In this document: positions 45,464-57,650 of the stretch, piece by piece
Layout of the letters: the number at the start of each line of letters is the position of its first letter
Numbering within the stretch: position 1 is the first letter of the stretch
DNA from: Sciurus carolinensis
Lineage: Eukaryota; Chordata; Mammalia; Rodentia; Sciuridae
Assembly: GCF_902686445.1 (NCBI RefSeq)
Contig: NC_062217.1
Span: 88,717,758-88,781,757 of the forward strand
Direction: 5' to 3'
DNA: 64,000 nt
Position numbers and translations under genes: made by a program
Notes under the pieces: model-generated
Database searches by the model: none
What the model was told of the DNA's origin: nothing
What the model saw: only the letters and a program-made list of their open reading frames with translations

Positions 45464-48400
45464 GTTTTTTTTTTTTTTTTTTTTAATTTTTTATTTTATT
45501 TTTCCCCTCCCCCCCACCCCTCCCACCCCTCCCACCCCTCTTTACCCTCTACACAGTCCTTCTTTCCTTCATTCTTACTGCTCTCCTTAGCCTAACTCTA
45601 AACCTAACCCTAAACCTAATGCTAGCCCGTCCCACCCCCCATTATATGTCCTCATCCACTTATCAGCGAGATCATTCGTCCTTTAGTTTTTTGAGATTGG
45701 CTTATCTCACTTAGCATGATATTCTCCAATTTCGACCATTTGCCTACAAATGCCATAATTTTATCATTCTTCATTGCGGAGTAATATTCCATTGTATATA
45801 TATGCCACAGTTTCTTTATCCATTCATCAACTGAAGGGCATCTAGGTTGGTTCCACAATCTGGCTATGGTGAATTGAGCAGCAATGAACATTGATGTGGC
45901 TGTATCTCTGTAGTATGCTGATTTTAAGTCCTTTGGGTATAGGCCAAGGAGTGGGATAGCTGGGTCAAATGGTGTTTCCATTCCAAGCTTTCTGAGGAAT
46001 CTCCACACTGCTTTCCAGAGTGGCTGCACTAATTTGCAACCCCACCAGCAATGTATGAGTGTTCCTTTTTCCCCACATCCTCGCCAACACCTATTGTTGC
46101 TTGTATTCTTGATAATCACCATTCTAATTGGGGTGAGATGAAATCTTAGGGTAGTTTTGATTTGCATTTCCCTTATTACTAGGGATGTTGAACATTTTTG
46201 CATATATCTGGTGATTACTTGTACATCTTCTTCTGTGAAGTGTCTGTTCATTTCCTTAGCCCATTTGTTGATGGGATTATTTGTATTCTTCGTGTAGAGT
46301 TTTTTGAGTTCTTTATAGATTCTGGAAATTAGCGCTCTATCTGAGGTATGGTTGGCAAAGATATTCTCCCACTCTGTAGGCTCTCTCTTCACATTTCTGA
46401 TAGTTTCCTTTGCTGAGAGAAAGCTTTTTAGTTTGAATCCATCCCAGTTGTTGATTCTTGCTTTTATTTCCTGTGCTATGGGAGTCCTGTTAAGGAAATC
46501 TGATCCTAAGCCAACAAGTTGAAGATTTGGACCTACTTTTTCTTCTATAAGATGCAGGGTCTCTGGTCTGATTCCGAGGTCCTTGATCCATTTTGAGTTG
46601 AGTTTTGTGTAGGGTGAGAGATAGGGGTTTAATTTCATTCTACTGCATATAGTTTTCCAGTTTTCCCAGCACCATTTGTAGAAGAGGCTATCTTTTCTCC
46701 ATTGCATATTGTTGGAACCTTTGTCTAGTATGAGAAAATTGTATTTATTTGGGTTTGTGTCCATGTCCTCTATTCTGTACCATTGATCTACCTGTCTATT
46801 TTGGTACCAATACCATGCCGTTTTTGTTACTATTGCTTTGTAGTAGAGTTGAAGATCTGGTATTGCAATACCCCCTGCTTCGCTCTTGCTACTGAGGATT
46901 GCTTTAGCTATTCTAGGTTTTTTATTCTTCCAGATGAATTTCATAATTGCTTGCTCTATTTCTGCAAGGTACATCATTGGGATTTTAATTGGAATTGCAT
47001 TGAATCTGTATAGCACTTTAGGTAGTATAGCCATTTTGACGATATTAATTCTGCCTATCCAGGAACATGGGAGATCTTTCCATCTTCTAAGGTTTTCTTG
47101 AATTTCTTTCTTTAGTGTTCTGTAGTTCTCATTGTAGAGGTCTTTCACCTCTTTTGTGAGATTGATTCCCAAGTATTTTATTTTTTTCGATGCTATTGTG
47201 AATGGGGTAGTTTTCCTAATTTCTCTTTCTGAAGATTCATCACTTATGTATAAAAATGCATTGGATTTATGAGTATTGATCTTGTAACCTGCTACTTTAC
47301 TGAATTCACTTATGAGTTCTAAAAGTTTTCTGGTGGAATTTCCAGGTTCCTCTAAATATATAATCATGTCATCAGCGAACAGGGATAGTTTGAGTTCTTC
47401 TTTTCCTATTCGTATCCCTTTAATTTCTTTGGTTTGTCTGATTGCTCTGGCTAGAGTCTCAAGGACGATGTTGAATAGAAGCGGTGAAAGAGGGCATCCC
47501 TGCCTTGTTCCAGTTTTTAGGGGGAACGCTTTCAGTTTTTCACCATTTAGAATGATATTAGCCATGGGCTTAGCGTAGATTGCCTTTATAATGTTTAGAA
47601 ATGTTCCCACTACCCCCATTTTTTCCAGTGTTTTGAGCATGAAGGGATGCTGTATTTTATCAAATGCTTTTTCTGCATCTATTGAAATAATCATGTGATT
47701 CTTAACTTTAAGTCTGTTGATATGGTGAATGACATTTAATGATTTCTGAATGTTGAACCAACCTTGCATCCCTGCGATAAAACCCACTTGATCGTGGTGC
47801 ACTATCTTTTTAATATATATTTGTATGCGATTTGCTAAAATTTTGTTGAGAATTTTTGCATCGATGTTCATTAAGGATATTGGTCTGAAATTTTCTTTCC
47901 TCGATGTGTCTCTGTCTGGTTTAGGTATCAGGGTGATATTGGCTTCATAGAACGAGTTTGGTAGGGTTCCCTCCTCTTCTATTTCATGGAATGGTTTGAG
48001 GAGTATTGGAATGAGCTCTTCTTTAAAGGTTTTGTAGAACTTGGCTGAGAACCCATCTGGTCCTGGACTTTTCTTTGTTGGTAGACTTTTGATGACCTCT
48101 TCTATTTCATTGCTTGAAATTGGTTTATTTAAGTTGTGTATATCCTCCTCGTTCAGTTTAGGTAGTTCATATGTCTCTAGAAATTTGTTGATGTCTTCAA
48201 GGTTTTCTGTTTTGTTGGAGTATAGATTTTCGAAATAGCTTCTAATTATGTTTTGTATTTCACTCGTGTCTGTTGTGATGTTTCCTTGTTCATTCCGAAT
48301 TTTAGTAATTTGAGTTTTCTCCCTCTTTCTCTTTGTTAGTGTGGCTAAGGGTTTATCAATTTTATTTATTTTTTCAAAGAACCAACTATTTATTTTGTTA

Positions 48401-49607
48401 ATTTTTCCGATTGTTTCTTTTGTTTCGATTTCGTTGATTTCGGCTCTGATTTTAACTATTTCCTGTCTTCTACTACTTTTGGTATTGGTCTGCTCTTCTT
48501 TTTCTAGTGCTTTGAGCTGTAGTATTAAGTCGTTTATTTGTTGATTTCTACTTCTTTTTTTGAATGCACCCCATGAAATAAATCTTCCTCTAAGTACTGC
48601 TTTCATAGTGTCCCAGAGATTTTGATATGATGTGTCTTTGTTCTCGTTTACTTCTAAGAATTTTTTTATTTCCCTCCTGATGTCTTCTGTTATCCATTCA
48701 TCATATAATAGTGTATTATTTAGTCTCCAGGTATTGGAGAAGTTTCTGTTTTTTATTCTGTCATTTATTTCTAATTTCAATCCATTATGATCTGATAGAG
48801 TACAAGGTAGTATCTCTATCTTCTTGTATTTACTAACAGTAGCTTTGTGACATAAAATATGGTCTATTTTAGAGAAGGATCCATGTGCTGCTGAGAAGAA
48901 AGTGTATTCGTTCTTTGTTGGATGGTATATTCTATATATGTCTGTTAAGTCTAAATTGCTGATTGTGTTGTTGAGATCTATAGTTTCTTTATTCAATTTT
49001 TGTTTGGACGATCTATCCAGTGGTGAGAGAGGTGTGTTAAAATCGCCTAGTATAATTGTGTTATGGTCTATTTGATTTCTGGAATTGAGAAGGATTTGTT
49101 TGACGTACATGGATGAGCCAATGTTCGGGGCATAGATATTTATGATTGTTATGTCTTGCTGACTTATGCTTCCCTTAAGCAGCATGTAATGTCTTTCTTT
49201 ATCCCTTCTGACTAGTTTTGGTTTGAAGTCCACATTATCTGAGATGAGGATGGATACTCCAGCTTTTTTGCTGTGTCCGTGTGCATGGTATGTTTGTCCC
49301 CATCCTTTCACCTTTAGTCTATGGGTGTCTCTTTCTATGAGATGAGTCTCTTGCAGGCAGCATATTGTTGTATTTTTCTTTTTAATCCAATCTGCCAGTC
49401 TGTGTCTTTTGATTGATGAATTCAGGCCATTAACATTCAGGGTTATTATTGTGATATGATTGTATTCCCAGTCAATTGACTCATATTTGTTTTTGACATG
49501 ATTTGGTTTCTCCTTTATTTGGCTATTCCTTTAGGCTAGCGCCTCCTGTTGCTGATTTGCATCATTGTTTTTCATCTCTTCCTCATGGAATATTTTGCTG
49601 AGAATGT
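45464..49607 (-). mobile_element. L1-B: long young L1, truncated in ORF1
   Basis: Poly(T) 45464-45482, a short 3' UTR with G-rich/telomere-like tract (complement of 45500-45650), ORF2, the ORF1-ORF2 spacer and about 60 bases of the ORF1 3' end (tattttgctgagaatgtt at 49591-49608). The 3' UTR lacks the acgccatgtac/tttgtttacaat end seen in L1-A and L1-F, so the polyadenylated end is internal or rearranged. It abuts L1-D exactly. Confidence 0.85.
45652..49497 (-). pseudogene. ORF2: L1-B ORF2, open except near the start codon
   Basis: The frame is open for at least 1219 codons (49311-45652) and continues upstream without a stop to about 49490. Compared with L1-C, the A-run in the first codons (complement of 49490-49494) has five rather than six bases, so the normal ATG (complement of 49498-49500) is out of frame. 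Endonuclease motifs CLQETH, GDFNTPL, KIDHIL and SDHNG are present, as are [13 protein letters not shown] and F-A-D-D ([14 protein letters not shown]). The C-terminal Cys region ([18 protein letters not shown]) is complete to GRMISLISG. This is the most complete ORF2 body in the window. Confidence 0.85.
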
Positions 49608-49616
49608 TCAGCTTTC
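49608..49616. repeat. Possible 9-bp target-site duplication, right (tcagctttc)
   Basis: Matches 44461-44469. The next bases aaaaata give, on the minus strand, ttttt/gaaag, a plausible L1 endonuclease nick. However L1 itself contains cagctttc nearby (as in L1-C at 56028), so part of this match may be L1 sequence. Confidence 0.45.
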
Positions 49617-49744
49617 AAAAATATTAATTTTATTAAAAATCCTCAAAAATATTTGAAAAATACAGAAAAATTCCATGTAACCATAGCCTAACTTCAACAC
49701 TGTATTTATGAATATACCTGTCAAGAACAACATACATAACTACA

Positions 49745-50540
49745 TTTTATTTTTTATTATTATTTTTATTTAGCTTCTAATTTTTTACAGTCTGCATTTT
49801 GATTCATTGTACACAAATGGGGTGCATCATTTCGTTTCTATGGTTGTACACCATGTAGATTCATACCATTTGTGTAATCATACATGTACATAGGGTAATG
49901 ATGTCTGTCTCATTCCACCATTTTTCATACCCCTTCCCTCTCATTTTCTTCTACATATTCTAAAGTTCCCCCATTATTCTCTAATTCCCCACTCCCACCC
50001 CCATTATATATCATCCTCCACTTATCAGGGAAAACATTCGGCCTTTGGTTTTTTGGGCTAGGCTTATTTCACTTAGCATGATATTCTCGAATTCCATCCA
50101 TTTATTTGCAAATGCCATAATATTATTATTCTTTATGGCTGAATAATATTCCATTGTGTATATATACCAGAGTTTCTTTATCCATTCATCTGTTGAAGGG
50201 CATCTAGGTTGGTTCCACAAACTAGCTATTGTGAACTGAGCTGCTATAAATATTGATGGGGCTGTGTTACTGTAGTTTGCTGATTTTAAGTCCTTTGGGT
50301 GTAAACCGAGCAGTGGGATAACTGGGTCAAAAGGTGGGTCCATTCCAAGTTTTCTTAGGATTCTCCATACTGCTTTCCAGAGTGGCTGCACCAATTTGCC
50401 AGCAATGTAAAAGCGTGCCTTTTTCCCAACATCCACACCAACATCTATTATTGTTTGTGTTGTTGAAAAAAGCCATTCTAATTGGAGTAAGATGAAATAT
50501 TAGAGTTCTTTGAATTTGCATTTCTCTTCTCTTGATTGAT
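49745..50540 (-). mobile_element. L1-E: 5'-truncated L1 3' end (older subfamily)
   Basis: A/T-rich tail, 3' UTR of the same type as L1-D (gtctgcattttgattcattgtacac, catgtagattcataccatttg), then ORF2 C-terminus. ORF pieces at 50011-50436 and 50327-50521 (minus) read [33 protein letters not shown] sequence (quoted in part) and the Cys region with a frameshift and an 8-codon gap near 50398. Truncated at about 50540 in the sequence encoding the region after VIREMQI. Non-coding. Confidence 0.82.
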
Positions 50541-51589
50541 AATTTCCAAGATCACAGTCCATAGTCAGCTGACTCCCTTTTTCAGAGTCTGCAGTGGGCA
50601 TAACATCATGATGGAACAATGTGGTAGAGAAAAGCTGCTCACCTCATGGCAACCAAGAAGAAGAAATGGGAAGAATCCAGGGACAAGACAGAATCCAAGG
50701 CCATAGCCCCAGTAACCTGCTTTCTCCACCCATTGCCCCACCGGCCTACTGTTACCATGCTGTAGTCCATTCAGTTTATTTTTCCTGAAAACAGATTCAT
50801 CTTTTGAAGAGGTCATAGCTCTGATAAGACAATCATAACCCAGTCCTCACCTCATAACCCAGTCCTCACTCATAACCCAGTCCTCACCTCTGAGCATTGC
50901 TGTGTTGCCTAATACATAAGCTTTTCAGGGTACATTCTTATATCTAAATAACAGCAATGTTACTGAATATGTTTCTGTACTTTTGTTGATCATTTCTGGT
51001 TGTTATTTATAGACTCATAAGCTAGTTAATTATCACTTAAATTTCTTCTTGTGTTAATAAGTGGAAAGGTAGATAAACATATTCAGCATGACTATTCCAT
51101 TCCCTTGAAACACTGAAAAGTTTTGCAATGTGATGTCTCATTACTAAGCAATGTCCTTACAAAAAGTAATTCTTAGCAAAAAATGCTAAACTGTATAAAT
51201 GTGTCCTAATATTTTCCAAGATTTATATTACTATCTTTTGCTGTTGTCATGAACTAGTGATTTTGTATGATGGATATATACTTATATTGAAATTCAAAAG
51301 TTATTAAAAATTCTACATTAAAAAATGAATTCAGGTTTTACTATGCAAATATAACCATTCTCAACATGAGTTAGACATTATCCCAAAGGAATATCTATAT
51401 CCCTATGTATAAGTAGAAAGCAAAATGTGTAACTGAGCCAGACTCATTAAATTGTATACCTAAAATATGCTGCTTTAAAGCTTATCAATTATATATTTAC
51501 AAAGCCTTTAAAATAAATGTAATGTGAAGAAGGGATAATGGAATGTAAAACAGAAGTTTTTCTCCAAAAATTAAATCATACTCATTTAT
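50541..51589. other. Non-coding stretch, MaLR-like at left
   Basis: 50541-50930 (acatcatgatggaacaatg, gctgctcacctcatggcaacc, ctctgagcattgctgtgttg) resembles an antisense MaLR-type LTR, weakly. Otherwise AT-rich without recognised features. Confidence 0.35.
50833..50888. repeat. Short tandem repeat, 3 x 18-19 bp
   Basis: Three head-to-tail copies of tcataacccagtcctcac(c) at 50833, 50852 and 50870. It lies within the MaLR-like passage. Confidence 0.9.
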
Positions 51590-53189
51590 ATGACATTAAA
51601 TTTAACAGTTCTTGAAATTTTCAGAAAAAAAAGAAACTGACAGGAATCTAACAGTTGTGAAACTTGAAATGTTTCATAAACACTAGTGTAGTGATATTTA
51701 AAATTCACCCTGTAATTAAGAAAATAAAAGGTTGAAAATATTCAGGTGACTGTGGTATTAACTCATTCAGAGACTCTATATAAATTTAATCTGAGATTAG
51801 TTTTCAAAAATACTTAACAATAGTTTATCTTCCCTCTTTGTATTATTCTCCTCATTTTGATAGCTATTTTATTTTTTTAAAACCTTTGAAAATTTATATT
51901 CTGTTCTGTAATTTCTATATTCCCCCCACTTTTCTGTATATACATGAACTCAGTGCTCATCACAGTCCTTTTACTATACTCATATAGGAGACTTTCAACA
52001 TCATTTTAATTTGCTGCATTTTATTGTAAGGCCGATTTTTGGATGCTTTTTCTAATAAGGTTCATGGACACTGAATTATTGCATATAATGTTAGCTCTTA
52101 AATCTCATGATTATCAATATATGGCTTTTTTGTTGTTGTTGAAAAAGGTTGCTGGCAAACCAGCACCATGTGAGATCAGTAATACAGAGAGGTAATCTTC
52201 AAATTTCTTTCCAGAAACTCTTTTAACTTGAACAATCAAATGGACACTGCAACCAGCACGGTAATAATTCACCCAGCACCTGTTATGTGAGTTTTCAAGA
52301 CAGAAAGAACAGATGCGGAAAAGAATATATGTGAGAGATAGCATATGGAGATAGCATGAGAATGAGACAGAGCTGAAGCCCCAGGTAAGGCAGAGCAGGG
52401 TATACGAAGAGTCTGCAGCAGCAGTCCCTGACCAGGGCTTAAAGGATGTGAGGACAACATTATTCCTAGGCAATTCTATAATGTAATTGAATATGTTAGG
52501 TCCCAACCTGTCCCACTTCTACCTACATTTCAAGATGGTTCTTTCAAAGGGTTACTGTCTTCTAGCTCTGAAGGTTGTTCTCATCTGACTTCCCGACATT
52601 TTCATTTATTTTTGCATTGGTTATATTATAAAGTTTAGTTGTGAAACTATTTCTGTCAGAAGTCATAAGTATTGCTTTGTTGTGTACTTTGGCTTTTCTT
52701 TTTAAAAAATGTTTTCTTTGAATTCATTATATTTTTGTTCCTTTACCTTATCTAATTTACCAAATATTAAATTTTATGCTTTCTTCTATATCTTTCTGAT
52801 TCTAATTGTAGTATTTATTCAGTTATAAACTTTTTAAACATCTCTATTTTCCAGAGTTACAAACACTCCAAATTCTTCTATTCACATTGCCCTATTGTGC
52901 ATCTTGGAGTTCTTCTTTTTTTTTTTATTGTAAACAAATGGGATACATTTTGATTCTCTGTACATGGAGTAAAGGCATACCATTGTGTATTCATAACTTT
53001 ACACAGGGCAATGTTGTTTGATTCATTCTGCCATTTTTTCCCCTTCCTCCCCTCCCCACCCACCCCTCTTTTCCCTCTTTTCCCTCTCTACAGTCCTTCC
53101 TTCCTCCATTCTTGCCACCCTCCCTAACCCTAACCCTAAACCTAACCCTAACCCTAATGCTAACTCCTCCCACCTCCCATTATATGTCA

Positions 53190-55900
53190 TCATCCTCTTA
53201 TCAGTGAGATCATTAGTCCTTTGGTTTTTTGAGATTGGCTAATCTCACTTAGCATGATATTCTCCAATTTCTTCCATTTGCCTGCAAATGCCATAATTTT
53301 ATCATTCTTTATGGCGGAGTAATATTCCATTGTATATATATGCCACAGTTTCTTTATCCATTCTTGAATTGAAGGACATCTAGGTTGGTTCCACAATCTG
53401 GTTATGGTGAATTGAGCAGCAATGAACATTGGTGTGGCTGTATCTCTGTAGTATGCTGATTTTTAAGTCCTTTGGGTATAGGCCAAGGAGTGGGATAGCT
53501 GAGTCAAATGGCGGATCCATTCTAAACTTTCTGAGGAATCTCCATACTGCTTTACAGAGTGGCTGCACTAATTTGCAACCCCTCCAGCAATGTATGAGTG
53601 TACCTTTTTCCCCACATCCTCGCCAACACCTATTGTTGCTTGTGTTCTTGATAATCGCCATTCTAATTGGGGTGAGATGGAATCTTAGGGTAGATTTGAT
53701 TTGCATTTCACTTATGAGTTCTAAAAGTTTTCTGGTGGAATTTCCAGGTTCCTCTAAATATATAATCATGTCATCAGCAAACAGGGATAGTTTGAGTTCT
53801 TCTTTCCCTATTTGTATCCCTTTAATTTCTTTGGTTTGTCTAATTGCTCTGGCTAGAGTTTCAAGGACGATGTTGAATAGAAGTGGTGAAAGAGGGCATC
53901 CCTACCTTGTTCCAGTTTTTAAGGGGAATGCTTTCAGTTTTTCACCATTTAGAATGATATTGGCCATGGGCTTAGCATAGATGGCCTTTACAATGTTAAG
54001 GTATGTTTCCACTATCCCTATTTTTCCTAGTGTTTTGAGCATGAAGGGGTGCTGTATTTTATCGAATGCTTTTTATGCATCTATTGAAACAATCATGTGA
54101 TTCTTAACTTTAAGTCTGTTGATATGGTGAATGACATTTACTGATTTCTGAATGTTGAACCAACCTTGCATCCCTGGGATAAAACCCACTTGATCATGGT
54201 GCACTACCTTTTTAATATATATTTGTATGCAATTTGCTAAAATTTTGTTGAGAATTTTTGCGTCGATGTTCATTAAGGATATTGGTCTGAAATTTTCTTT
54301 CCTCGATGTGTCTCTGTCTGGTTTAGGTATCAGGGTGATATTGACTTCATAGAACGAGTTTGGGAGAGTTCCCTCCTCTTCTATTTCATGGAATACTTTG
54401 AGGAGTATTGGAATGAGCTCTACTTTAAAGGTTTTGTAGAACTCGGCTGAGAACCCATCTGGTCCCGGACTTTTCTTTGTTGGTAGGCTTTTGATGACCT
54501 CTTCTATTTCATTGCTGGAAATTGATTTATTTAAGTTGTGTATGTCCTCCTCAATCAGTTTAGGAAATTCATGTGTCTCTAGAAACTTGTTGATGTCTTT
54601 GAGGTTCTGTTTTGTTGGAATATAGATTTTCAGAATAGCTTCTAATTGTGTTTTGTATTTCACTTATGTCTGTTGTGATATTTCCTTGTTCATTCCGAAT
54701 TTTAGTAATTTGAGTTTTCTCCCTCTTTCTCTTTGTTAGTGTGGTTAAGGGTTTATCAATTTTGTTTATTTTTTCAAAGAACCAACTATTTATTTTGTTA
54801 ATTTTTCCAATTGTTTCTTTTGTTTCAATTTTGTTGATTTCGGCTCTGATTTTAAGTATTTCCTGTCTTCTACTACTTTTGGTGTTGGTCTGCTCTTCTT
54901 TTTCTAGGGCTTTGAGCTGTAGTGTTAAGTTGTTTATTTGTTGATTTCTACTTCTTTTGTTGAATGCGTCCCATGAAATAAATCTTCCTCTAAGTACTGC
55001 TTTCATAGTGTCCCAGAGATTTTGATATGATGTGTCTTTGTTCTCGTTTACTTCTAAGAATTTTTTTATTTCCCTCCTGATGTCTTCTGTTATCCATTCA
55101 TCATATAATAGTGTATTATTTAATCTCCAGGTATTGGAGAAGTTTCTGTTTGTTATTCTGTCATTTATTTCTAATTTCAATCCATTATGATCCTATAGAA
55201 TACAAGGTAGTATCTCTATCTTCTTGTATTTGCTAACAGTAGCTTTGTGGCATAAAATATGGCCTATTTTAGAGAAGGATCCATGTGCTGCTGAGAAGAA
55301 AGTGTATTCGTTCTTTGTTGGATGGCATATTCTATATATGTCTGTTAAGTCTAAATTGCTGATTGTGTTGTTGAGATCTATAGTTTCTTTATTCAATTTT
55401 TGTTTGGACGATCTATCCAGTGGTGAGAGAGGTGTGTTAAAATCGCCTAGTATAATTGTGTTGTGGTCTATTTGATTTCTGGAATTGAGAAGGATTTGTT
55501 TGATGTACGTGGATGAGCCAATATTCGGGGCATAGATATTTATGATTGTTATGTCTTGCTGATTTATGCTTCCCTTAAGCAGTATGTAATGTCCTTCTTT
55601 ATCCCTTCTGACTAGTTTTGGCTTGAAGTCCACGTTATCTGAAATGAGGATGGATACTGCAGCTTTTTTGCTGTGTCCATGTGCATGGTATGTTTTTTCC
55701 CATCCCTTCACCTTTAGTCTATGGGTATCTCTTTCTACGAGATGAGTCTCTTGCAGGCAGCATATTGTTGGATTTTTCTTTTTAATCCAATCTGCCAGTC
55801 TATGTCTTTTGATTGATGAGTTCAGGCCATTAACATTCAGGGTTATTATTGTGATATGATTGTATTCCCAGTCATTTGACTCATATTTGTTTTTTGACAT
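53190..55900 (-). pseudogene. ORF2: L1-C ORF2, disrupted
   Basis: The endonuclease part is 55900-55193 (MSKNKYESNDWEYN start, CLQETH, GDFNTPL); a stop (tag, complement near 55193) follows CIL, where other copies read SDHNG. Next comes 55180-54569, then a frameshift near 54600 to 54663-54073 (RT SPGPDGF), a stop near 54072 (aa after SIDA), and the rest of RT to F-A-D-D. At 53706/53707 the sequence leaps in frame from LLELISE to [10 protein letters not shown], losing about 379 codons relative to L1-A (residues about 734-1112). The C-terminal Cys region and end follow, with a frameshift near 53460. Not functional. Confidence 0.82.
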
Positions 55901-55959
55901 GATTTGTTTTCTCCTTTATTTGGCTATTCCTTTAGGCTAGTTCTTCCCATTGCTGATTT

Positions 55960-56945
55960 GCATCATTGTTTTTCATCTCTTCCTCATGGAATATTTTGCT
56001 GAGAATGTTTTGTAATGCCAGCTTTCTTTTTGTAAATTCCTTTAGCTTTTATTTATCATGGAAGGATTTTATTTCATCATCAAATCTGAAGGTAAGTTTT
56101 GCTGGGTATAAGATTGTTGGTTGGCATCCATTTTCTTTCAGGACTTGATAAATTTTGTTCCAGGCTCTTCTAGCTTTTAGGGCCTGGATTGAAAAATCTG
56201 CTTATATTCTTATTGGTTTCCCCTTGAATGTAATTTGATTATTTTTTCTCTTGACCTTTAAAATTCTGTCTTTATTTTGTATGTTAGGTATTTTCATAAT
56301 AATGTGCCTTGGTGTGGGTCTGTTGTCATTTTGTATATTTGGAGTCCTATAAGTCTCTTGTATCTGGTTTTCCATTTCATTCTTCAGATTTGCAAATTTT
56401 CTGGTGTTATTTCATTGAATAGATTGTTCATTCCTTTGGGTTGCCTCTCTAAGCCTTCCTCAATCCCAATAATTCTTAAATTTGGCCTTTTCATGAAATC
56501 CCATAATTCTTGTAGATTCTGTTCATGATTTCTTACCATCTTGTCTGTTTGGTCAACCTTGTTTTCAAGATTAAATATTTTTTCTTCAATATCTGAGGTT
56601 CTATCTTCCAGGTGTTCTATCCTATTGGTTAGGCTTTCTATGGAGTTTTTAACTTGGTTTATTGTTTCCTTCATTTCAAGGATTTCTGTTTAGTTTTTTT
56701 TTCATTATCTCTAACTCTTTATTGAAATGATCTCTTGCTTCCTGTATTTGCTCTTTTAACTGTTGATTGGTGCAATCATTTAATGCCTGCATTTGCTCTT
56801 TCATCTCCTTGTTTGCTTCCCTGATTGTTTTAATTATGTACATTCTGAACTCCCTTTCTGACATTTCTTCTGCTGTGCAGTCACTGGGTTTTAGTGATAT
56901 AGTATCTAGGTTTGTTTGGGACATTTTTTTCCCTTGTTTTCTCAT
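55960..56945 (-). pseudogene. ORF1: L1-C ORF1, disrupted
   Basis: The start MRKQGKKMSQTNLD at 56945 matches L1-A ORF1. The coiled-coil part runs to 56676, where a stop (complement of ctagtttt near 56690, after KLNRN) interrupts. It continues 56674-56384 (NLENKVDQTDKM, NLRIIGIEEG), then loses frame near 56384 at the RRM. The C-terminal domain is present only as diverged DNA (complement of 55970-56380). Confidence 0.78.
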
Positions 56946-57150
56946 ATTAGTCAGATTCCAGTGGGAGTCTGAGATATTGCAGATTTCCTCTATTGGCTTA
57001 TAGTGTCCCTGTAGATTTCCAGTATATCAGCTCCCAGCCTTCAGTAACCTGAAGTCTACTAAGGATTGCAGGCAGCTCTGAAACCTGTCAGAGTAAACTG
57101 AAAAGATCCTCAAGTGGAGCCTCCAAACGGAGCAGCCTTCCTGATAACCT

Positions 57151-57635
57151 TGAATTTAGTCCTCAAAATCTTTAGTGGATTTTGGTCTCAAGAAATACAA
57201 AATAATAACATTTTAATTGATACAATTTGGTAACTTTTCATTGAAGCAGTAGGAAACACCTGTGATAACAACACTATACCATGGAGGTTGGCCTATGTGA
57301 GTAAATACTTTGAGACAAAATATATTTTTTGTCTTGTCAAAAGGATAGATTTTTGATTTAATAATATCATTATTGTTATATAGCATTCTGTTCATGAACA
57401 CACTTGTGATTATTTCATTGAATCATACTTTCTTTTGATCCCTGATCACTGGTATCCTTAAGATGTTCTTTCACATGGCATATTTCACTCATTTTGACTT
57501 CTATCCTTGGAAGTAAATCCAATGCCAATCACCCTACAATAGTTGTTTATTCATTCTTTTCAGTTAGAGACTTAAAATTCAAAAACACAAAATAAGACAA
57601 AATGCTAGGAATATCATCCTTGTATATGTCCTTTT
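57151..57635. other. Host segment of copy C between L1-C and L1-F
   Basis: Aligns with A 12620-13000: aattgatacaatttggtaac, gaagcagtaggaaa, tcatgaacacacttgtgattatttcattga. Contains no gene. Confidence 0.6.
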
Positions 57636-57650
57636 AAAAAAGGGAATTAT
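57636..57650. repeat. L1-F target-site duplication, left
   Basis: aaaaaagggaattat, repeated at 61584-61598. The preceding tttt gives tttt/aaaaaa, a canonical L1 endonuclease site. Confidence 0.88.

Larger units (their letters stand above)
52916..57150 (-). mobile_element. L1-C: L1 with partial 5' UTR and internal deletion
   Basis: Poly(T) 52916-52926, 3' UTR with the clearest telomere-like array (53121-53160), a broken ORF2, a broken ORF1 and about 200 bp of 5' UTR (56946-57150, related to 24996-25140 of L1-A). The 5' boundary is approximate. More decayed than L1-A, B and F. It lies in copy C; no target duplication was identified. Confidence 0.8.

Noticed and set aside
53101..53165. Chromosome end or ancient telomere fusion suggested by the TTAGGG-like array
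   Set aside because: The array lies at a fixed position within L1 3' UTRs in five copies, so it is part of the element.
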